Part shown: positions 59,386 through 64,000 of the stretch, piece after piece
Layout of the letters: the number at the start of each line of letters is the position of its first letter
Position numbering within the stretch: position 1 is the stretch's first letter
Source: Girardinichthys multiradiatus
Lineage: Eukaryota; Chordata; Actinopteri; Cyprinodontiformes; Goodeidae
Assembly (NCBI RefSeq): GCF_021462225.1
Contig: NC_061794.1
Location: forward strand, 46,982,414-47,046,413
DNA length: 64,000 nt
Direction: 5' to 3'
Made by a program: the position numbers and the translations under genes
Notes under the pieces: model-generated
Told to the model about the DNA's origin: nothing
Seen by the model: only the letters and a program-made list of their open reading frames with translations
Database searches by the model: none

Positions 59386-60790
59386 GTGAGTTTGATTTTC
59401 GATTGCTGGTTTTATATTATTTTTGCATAATTAATTATTTATTCACAAGTTGAGTTGAACTTCTGTCTGAATATTTAAAGGTATAAGGATTGTTTTACTT
59501 CCTGTAAAATATAGTGGCAGACAATCAACATGCCTGTACCAGGAGAACAGGGTGTGTTCATGAATCTTTGTGCAAACTCCATTTTCAGAAAAGAGGCAAA
59601 GCTTTCATATTATAAGAAATGAACCACTGGCCTTTATTCGTGGTATAGAGGCAGGAAAAAGGAACGTACAATTCATAAATCAAAACAAAGACAATGGCTG
59701 TTTTTCGGTTAACCCTTGAGTGCAGACACCCAAACTCTATTTAACTTCCCTACATGAAAACACTACATTAAAGATAAAAAACAATGAAATGTTTAATACC
59801 TGCTTAAAGATTATTTTCAAAAGCTGCTTTTAATCTGATAAACAAGCCTCATTGGAAAGTATATTCTAATTTATTGAATATGACTGTACATGTGTGGTTG
59901 CTACAAGGTTCTGGCCCTCATGGTTGAAGTATGTTTTTGATTTGACTTCTCCTTGTTTCACAATTAGATCTGAATCAGCTTTATTGGCCAAGATTGAGCA
60001 TAAACGAGGAATCTGACTTTTGTTTCAAGTCTTCACAGTGTGCAGACATTAAGTATAAAAGGAAGTATGTACATGTATCTCTATTTATATCCATTTTTAG
60101 TATAAAGAAAAGAAAGGCAGGTTGTGTTAGTGCAAATGTGCCTATTTAGTTTCCCAGCAGAGCAGCTGACTGCTCAGCCTCTAAGGTGTTCATTGTGTCC
60201 ATTAGAGAAACAGCCTGGAGGAAGAAACTGTCTGTCGTGGTTGGTTTTTGCAGATAGCGCTCTGTAGCGCCACCTGAAGGTAACAGTCTAAACAGTTTGT
60301 GTCCACGATGTGTGGGGTCTGCAGAGATGTTAGCTGCCCCTTCTCTAACCCTTGACCTGTACAGGTCCTGGATGGAGGTATGCAAATGAAAATACACCAC
60401 CAAAACCATCATTAAAGTAAGACTTGAAATCTGATGTCCTATGACGTTAAATGGTCAAGTTAAGTCCTCACTTTCAGGTAGAACATGTAAATCTTAGTTT
60501 GTGCTTCAGCGCTCAGTCACAACCTCAGGACACGAAGTCCAATTAATTCATCAACATCTTGTCTAAAAAGTACTCAGTAAACACAATAAAATATAAAGAT
60601 GGTAAAGACGACTGAAGCTCAAACACATGGAGCCCGACACAGACTACTGGAGAGGAGACTACACCAGCACCATCAGAGATGAAAGTTATGATTTAGTTTT
60701 GATTTAAATTGCAGTATAAAAGTGTTCATTGAGCTGAGGTTTTGTCAGAGTTTCTGCGTTTCATGATGAGTTCTTGGGCTCTCTATGTAG
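59386..60790 (+). other. iqsec2: iqsec2 intron 8
   Basis: About 1.4 kb. The segment 59945-60420 resembles a dispersed fish repeat read antisense (GAATCAGCTTTATTGGCCAAG; GCCTGGAGGAAGAAACTGTC), but I cannot name its family and its ends are unclear. Confidence 0.45.
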
Positions 60791-60913
60791 CTGTGTCCTG
60801 GATGAGATGGATTTCTCTGGAATGGATCTGGACGAAGCTCTGAGAAAGTTCCAGGCCCAGATCAAAGTTCAAGGTGAAGCTCAACGGGTGGAGCGGCTGG
60901 TGGAGGCCTTCAG
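60791..60913 (+). CDS. iqsec2: iqsec2 coding exon 9 (SEC7 glutamic finger)
   Basis: After completing an Asp codon it encodes [20 protein letters not shown], then [20 protein letters not shown], and ends AG|GTATCA. The VQGEAQ motif holds the glutamic finger (Glu at about residue 796), the catalytic residue that displaces Mg and phosphate from ARF-GDP in SEC7 exchange factors. It is intact, so the exchange function should be conserved. Residues 768-807. The sequence is nearly identical to human IQSEC2 (IRVQGEAQKVERLIEAF). Confidence 0.97.
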
Positions 60914-61003
60914 GTATCAAAATGTTCTGTAAGTTAATCAGAGCAAACGTCTCAAATTTTCTGTATATTTCAGTTCTTTGTTTCTCTCTCTGTCGGTCTG
61001 CAG

Positions 61004-61170
61004 TCAAAGATACTGTGTCTGCAACCCAGTGCTGATCCGGCAGTTCCAGAACCCAGACACCATCTTCATCCTGGCCTTTGCCATCATCCTCCTCAACACG
61101 GACATGTACAGCCCCAACGTCAAGCCTGAAAGGAAGATGAAGCTGGAGGACTTCATCAAGAACCTGAGAG
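61004..61170 (+). CDS. iqsec2: iqsec2 coding exon 10 (SEC7 core)
   Basis: Preceded by a 90 bp intron. Starts by completing a Ser codon, then [40 protein letters not shown], and [13 protein letters not shown], ending G|GTAAGA. The [16 protein letters not shown] block is the SEC7 signature that contacts the ARF switch regions. Residues 809-863. Very strongly conserved. Confidence 0.98.
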
Positions 61171-61585
61171 GTAAGATGGTAAATCTCAAGCTGTTCTTGA
61201 AGCAATCTGGAAAACCTTAGAGATGGCAGCTGGCTGGAAAGGAGCAGGAAAGCTGCAGGCTGTTGTCATGGTTCATAACCATCAGATTCTCCTCAAAGCA
61301 GACCTGAGAGGAGGAATCCCAGCCAGCTCCTGGCATCAAGGAGAGGACAAGTACTTTGTGTTGAACCTTCAGAGGTTTTTTCTGCTTTCAGTCTGTCCCT
61401 GTTGATCAGATCAGTGTGCATTTTCATGTGGAAACAGCTCACCAGTGGAGCTGCTGCAGTGTTTTAAGGAAGAGACAGGAAGAAATCCATCAGAACAGCT
61501 GGATTCTGATGGATAAGGAGGTGCAGGGAGATCCGTTCCGCCTCTGCAGCATTAATCAGAAATGCCACTTTATACTTTACTGTGG

Positions 61586-61934
61586 GGCTGCACAGTGGCG
61601 CAGTTGGTGGCACTGTTGCCTTGCAGCAAGAAGGTCCTGGGGTCGACTCCCGGCCGGGGGTCTTTCTGCATGGAGTTTGCGTGTTCTCCCCATGGGTTCT
61701 CTCCGGGTACTCCGGCTTCCTCCCACAGTCCAAAGACATGACTGTTAGGTTAATTGGTCACTCTGAATTGCCCTTAGGTGTGTGAATAAGTGTGTGCTCG
61801 GTTGTTTGTGTGTTGCCGTGCGATGGACTGGCAACCTGTCCAGGGTGTACTCTGCCTCTCGCCCATAGACTGCTGGAGATAGGCACCAGCTCCCCCGCAA
61901 CCCACTATGGAAGAAGCGGTATAGAAAATGACTG
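61586..61934 (+). mobile_element. tRNA-like SINE, 349 bp, with 12 bp target duplication
   Basis: Flanked by ACTTTACTGTGG at 61574-61585 and 61935-61946. It starts GGCTGCACAGTGGCGCAGTT with an A-box-like TGGCGCAGTTGG and a B-box-like GGGTCGACTCCC, so an RNA polymerase III promoter is likely. Its 3' end reads AAGCGGTATAGAAAATGACTG. It is the same family and the same length as the - strand copy at 41098-41446. I do not assign a family name. Confidence 0.88.
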
Positions 61935-62364
61935 ACTTTACTGTGGAGAAAATGAGCTTCACAGTACCCTCGTCCAGAGGCTACGCCCTCTTATCTGGCT
62001 TAGAGGCATCTAGGATGGACCGTTCACCAGAACCCAACCAACCAACAATCCATCCGTCCATGAATTTAAAAATCCTGAATTTTAAATTTGGAAAAATATG
62101 GGCTTTTGACATTAAATTTATTTCGGAACCATTAATGGGTAACAAATACCTCCTGAAAATCTTCTAGCAACGCTCTAGCAATACTTTACCTAAGATCAAT
62201 AATGCCAGAAAAACAAGAACATTATGATGTGGGACAGGTTTTACTCCAACAACCTTTTTTAAATGTGTTGCAGCTTGAAATGCAAGAATGAATAAATATT
62301 TTTAAAATTAGGCTGAGATAAAATACTAAACATTTAAAATGGTTGCATTTATGTTGGTTTTTAG

Positions 62365-63722
62365 GATGTCCACAAATTGCAGTTAAAAGCCTTCAGCTGA
62401 TTCAAAATGCTGCAGCAAGAGTTCTGATGACAATTAAAAAGAGAGATCATATTTCTCCTATTTTAGCTTCCCTTCATTGGCTCCCTGTTAAATCCAGAAT
62501 AGAATTTAAAATTCTCCTCCTCACATATAAAGCCCTTAATGATCTAGCTCCATCATACATCAGAGATCTGATTGGTCCATATGTTCCTAACAGAGCACTT
62601 CGTTCTCAGACTGCAGGTTTACTGGTGGTTCCTAGAGTCTCTAGAAGTAGAATGGGAGGCAGATCTTTTAGTTATCAGGCTCCTCTCCTGTGGAACCAGC
62701 TCCCAGTTTTAGTCCGTGAGGCAGACACCCTGTCTACTTTTAAGGCTAGGCTTAAAACTTTCCTTTTTGATAAAGCTTATAGTTAGAGTGGCTTAGGTTA
62801 TCCTGAGCTATATCTGTAGTTATGCTGCTAAAGGCTTAGGCTGCTGGAAGACATAATGACCACTTCACCCTCTTCGCTACATTCTCACACTACTCTCCAA
62901 TTTTGCATTGTTTGCTGTTATTTCAGCTTTTAACTTTGTTCTCTCTTTTCTCTTCCTAGAAGCTACACCTGGCCTGACTCTGTGTCTACCTGTGACACCT
63001 TTCTGGAGAGGGGCATCGTCTGAGCTTCTGCTGGCAACAACTTAATGCTCACCTTCTACAGATGATCCACATAGCCCTGTCTTTTAGTGTTTAACCCTTT
63101 CTCTCTCCTAGACATGGCTACTGACTGAGCTTCTACTGTGACTAACTCTATGTGCTCTCTTTCAGACTCTAACCTTGAAAACTGGCTCAGAGTTTATCTG
63201 TTCTTTCTTTCTAGGTGAAACGACTAAAGGACCTACATCCATTAACATTTACTTTTCCTTCCCATAGAAAGTACTCCTGGATCAGTGCTTCTGTGTTCTC
63301 TTTGTGTCTCTGCTCTGTTCTCTCAAACCCCCAGTCGGTCGTGGCAGATGGCCGCTCACACTGAGCCTGGTTCTGGTTCTACTGGAGGTTTCTTCCTGTT
63401 AAAAGGGAGTTTTTCCTCTCCACTGTCGCTACATGCATGCTCAGTATGAGGGATTGCTGCAAAGTCAACGCCAGTGACTGTCCACTGTCTCTACATGCTC
63501 ATCCAGGAGGGGTGAATGCTGCAAGTCACTGACTGGATGCAATCTGCTGGGTTTCCTTAGATAGAAAAACTTTTTATCCAATTTGAATAAACAACTGAAT
63601 CTGACTGAACTGTTCAATGGTTAGGATTAATTGGAATGTATGAACCTGACTGTTGTGAAGAACCTTGAGACAACATGTGTTGTGAATTGGCGCTATATAA
63701 ATAAACTGAACTGAATTGAATT
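62365..63722 (+). mobile_element. 5'-truncated L2-like LINE (C-terminus and 3' UTR)
   Basis: An open frame from about 62370 to 62786 encodes the C-terminal tail typical of fish L2-clade LINEs: LQLIQNAAARVLMTIKKRDH, LASLHWLPVKSRIEFKILLL, SFSYQAPLLWNQLPV, TFKARLKTFLFDKAYS. Then comes about 930 bases of 3' UTR ending GGCGCTATATAAATAAACTG and a short TGAAT/TGAACT repeat tail (63700-63722), the usual 3' end of these elements. The RT and endonuclease parts are missing. It lies in sense orientation, ending 32 bases before exon 11. Confidence 0.9.
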
Positions 63723-63754
63723 GTTTTCACTTCTAACTGGTGGGTGTCCTCCAG

Positions 63755-63894
63755 GTGTTGATAATGGTCAGGATATCCCCAGAGACCTGCTGGTGGCCAT
63801 CTATGGACGGATCCAGAAGTGGGAGCTGAGGACCAACGATGACCACGTGTCCCAGGTCCAGGCAGTGGAAAGGATGGTGGTCGGCAAGAAACCA
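63755..63894 (+). CDS. iqsec2: iqsec2 coding exon 11 (end of SEC7)
   Basis: The acceptor GTCCTCCAG ends at 63754 and the donor CCA|GTAAGA begins at 63895. It completes a Gly codon, then [46 protein letters not shown]. Human IQSEC2 reads [20 protein letters not shown] and [22 protein letters not shown], while IQSEC1 has VDDGEDIPREMLMG, so this exon again says IQSEC2. Residues 865-910. The next exons (PH domain, C-terminal tail) are beyond the window; 63895-64000 is intron. Confidence 0.97.
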
Positions 63895-64000
63895 GTAAGA
63901 AGTTAAAACCCCGCAAACAAACTACTTATATTTACTGGACAAAAAACTGTCTGAACAAGACTATAATATTGAAAACAACAGGCTGAGGCTTGTTGAGAAT

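Larger units (their letters stand above)
61171..63754 (+). other. iqsec2: iqsec2 intron 10
   Basis: Contains a SINE (61586-61934) and an L2-like LINE tail (62365-63722), listed separately. The rest (61171-61573, 61947-62364) has no recognised feature. Confidence 0.8.

Noticed and set aside
62343..62786. 147-codon frame read as a host gene
   Set aside because: Its sequence is the standard C-terminus of an L2-like LINE and is followed by a LINE 3' UTR and tail.
1..64000. CRISPR arrays, bacterial operons or phage genes
   Set aside because: Intron-split coding sequence with GT-AG sites, fish transposons and low coding density show this is vertebrate nuclear DNA; no direct-repeat spacer array is present.

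Overview
This is a vertebrate nuclear window, almost certainly from a ray-finned fish (teleost, probably percomorph). Coding sequence is sparse, split by GT-AG introns and embedded in AT-rich DNA full of Tc1/mariner remnants, Rex3 (RTE-clade) and L2-like LINEs and a tRNA-like SINE. The species cannot be named from what is visible.

The only host gene I can support is iqsec2 on the + strand. It encodes an IQ-motif and SEC7-domain guanine nucleotide exchange factor for ARF GTPases (BRAG1 type). Eleven coding exons join in frame to 910 codons: 3853-3917, 49219-49387, 50520-50687, 50797-50970, 51048-51143, 52271-52848, 57667-58557, 59227-59385, 60791-60913, 61004-61170 and 63755-63894. They cover a short alternative-type N-terminus, the IQ motif, acidic and His/Pro-rich low-complexity regions, and most of the SEC7 domain including its glutamic finger. 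The rest of the gene (PH domain and C-terminal tail) lies beyond the right edge.

Layout: 1-3.6 kb is upstream flank with a possible hAT-like MITE and a CT/AT microsatellite. 3.66-3.92 kb is a CpG-rich presumed promoter with coding exon 1. 3.9-49.2 kb is a 45 kb first intron that is mostly a transposon graveyard: a DD38E Tc1-like element with ~270 bp inverted repeats (11.6-13.2 kb), a DD34E Tc1-like element (42.0-43.7 kb), about a dozen degraded Tc1 copies, a truncated Rex3 (20.8-22.6 kb), a foldback element (28.3-29.3 kb), a SINE nested in a Tc1 remnant (41.1-41.4 kb), and a 3'-truncated Rex3 nested in another Tc1 (46.4-47.1 kb). 33.4-40.8 kb has almost no recognisable repeats. 49.2-63.9 kb holds exons 2-11; its introns carry a full-length antisense Rex3 with a 28 bp target duplication (53.0-56.3 kb), a SINE (61.6-61.9 kb) and an L2-like LINE tail (62.4-63.7 kb).

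No prokaryotic operon, CRISPR array, tRNA or rRNA gene was found. The points most worth checking are the foldback element with an NRF1-type palindrome, a probable GC-AG intron, a one-residue contraction in the SEC7 domain, large His/Pro and acidic insertions, and the Rex3 fragment that has a target duplication but no normal 3' end.
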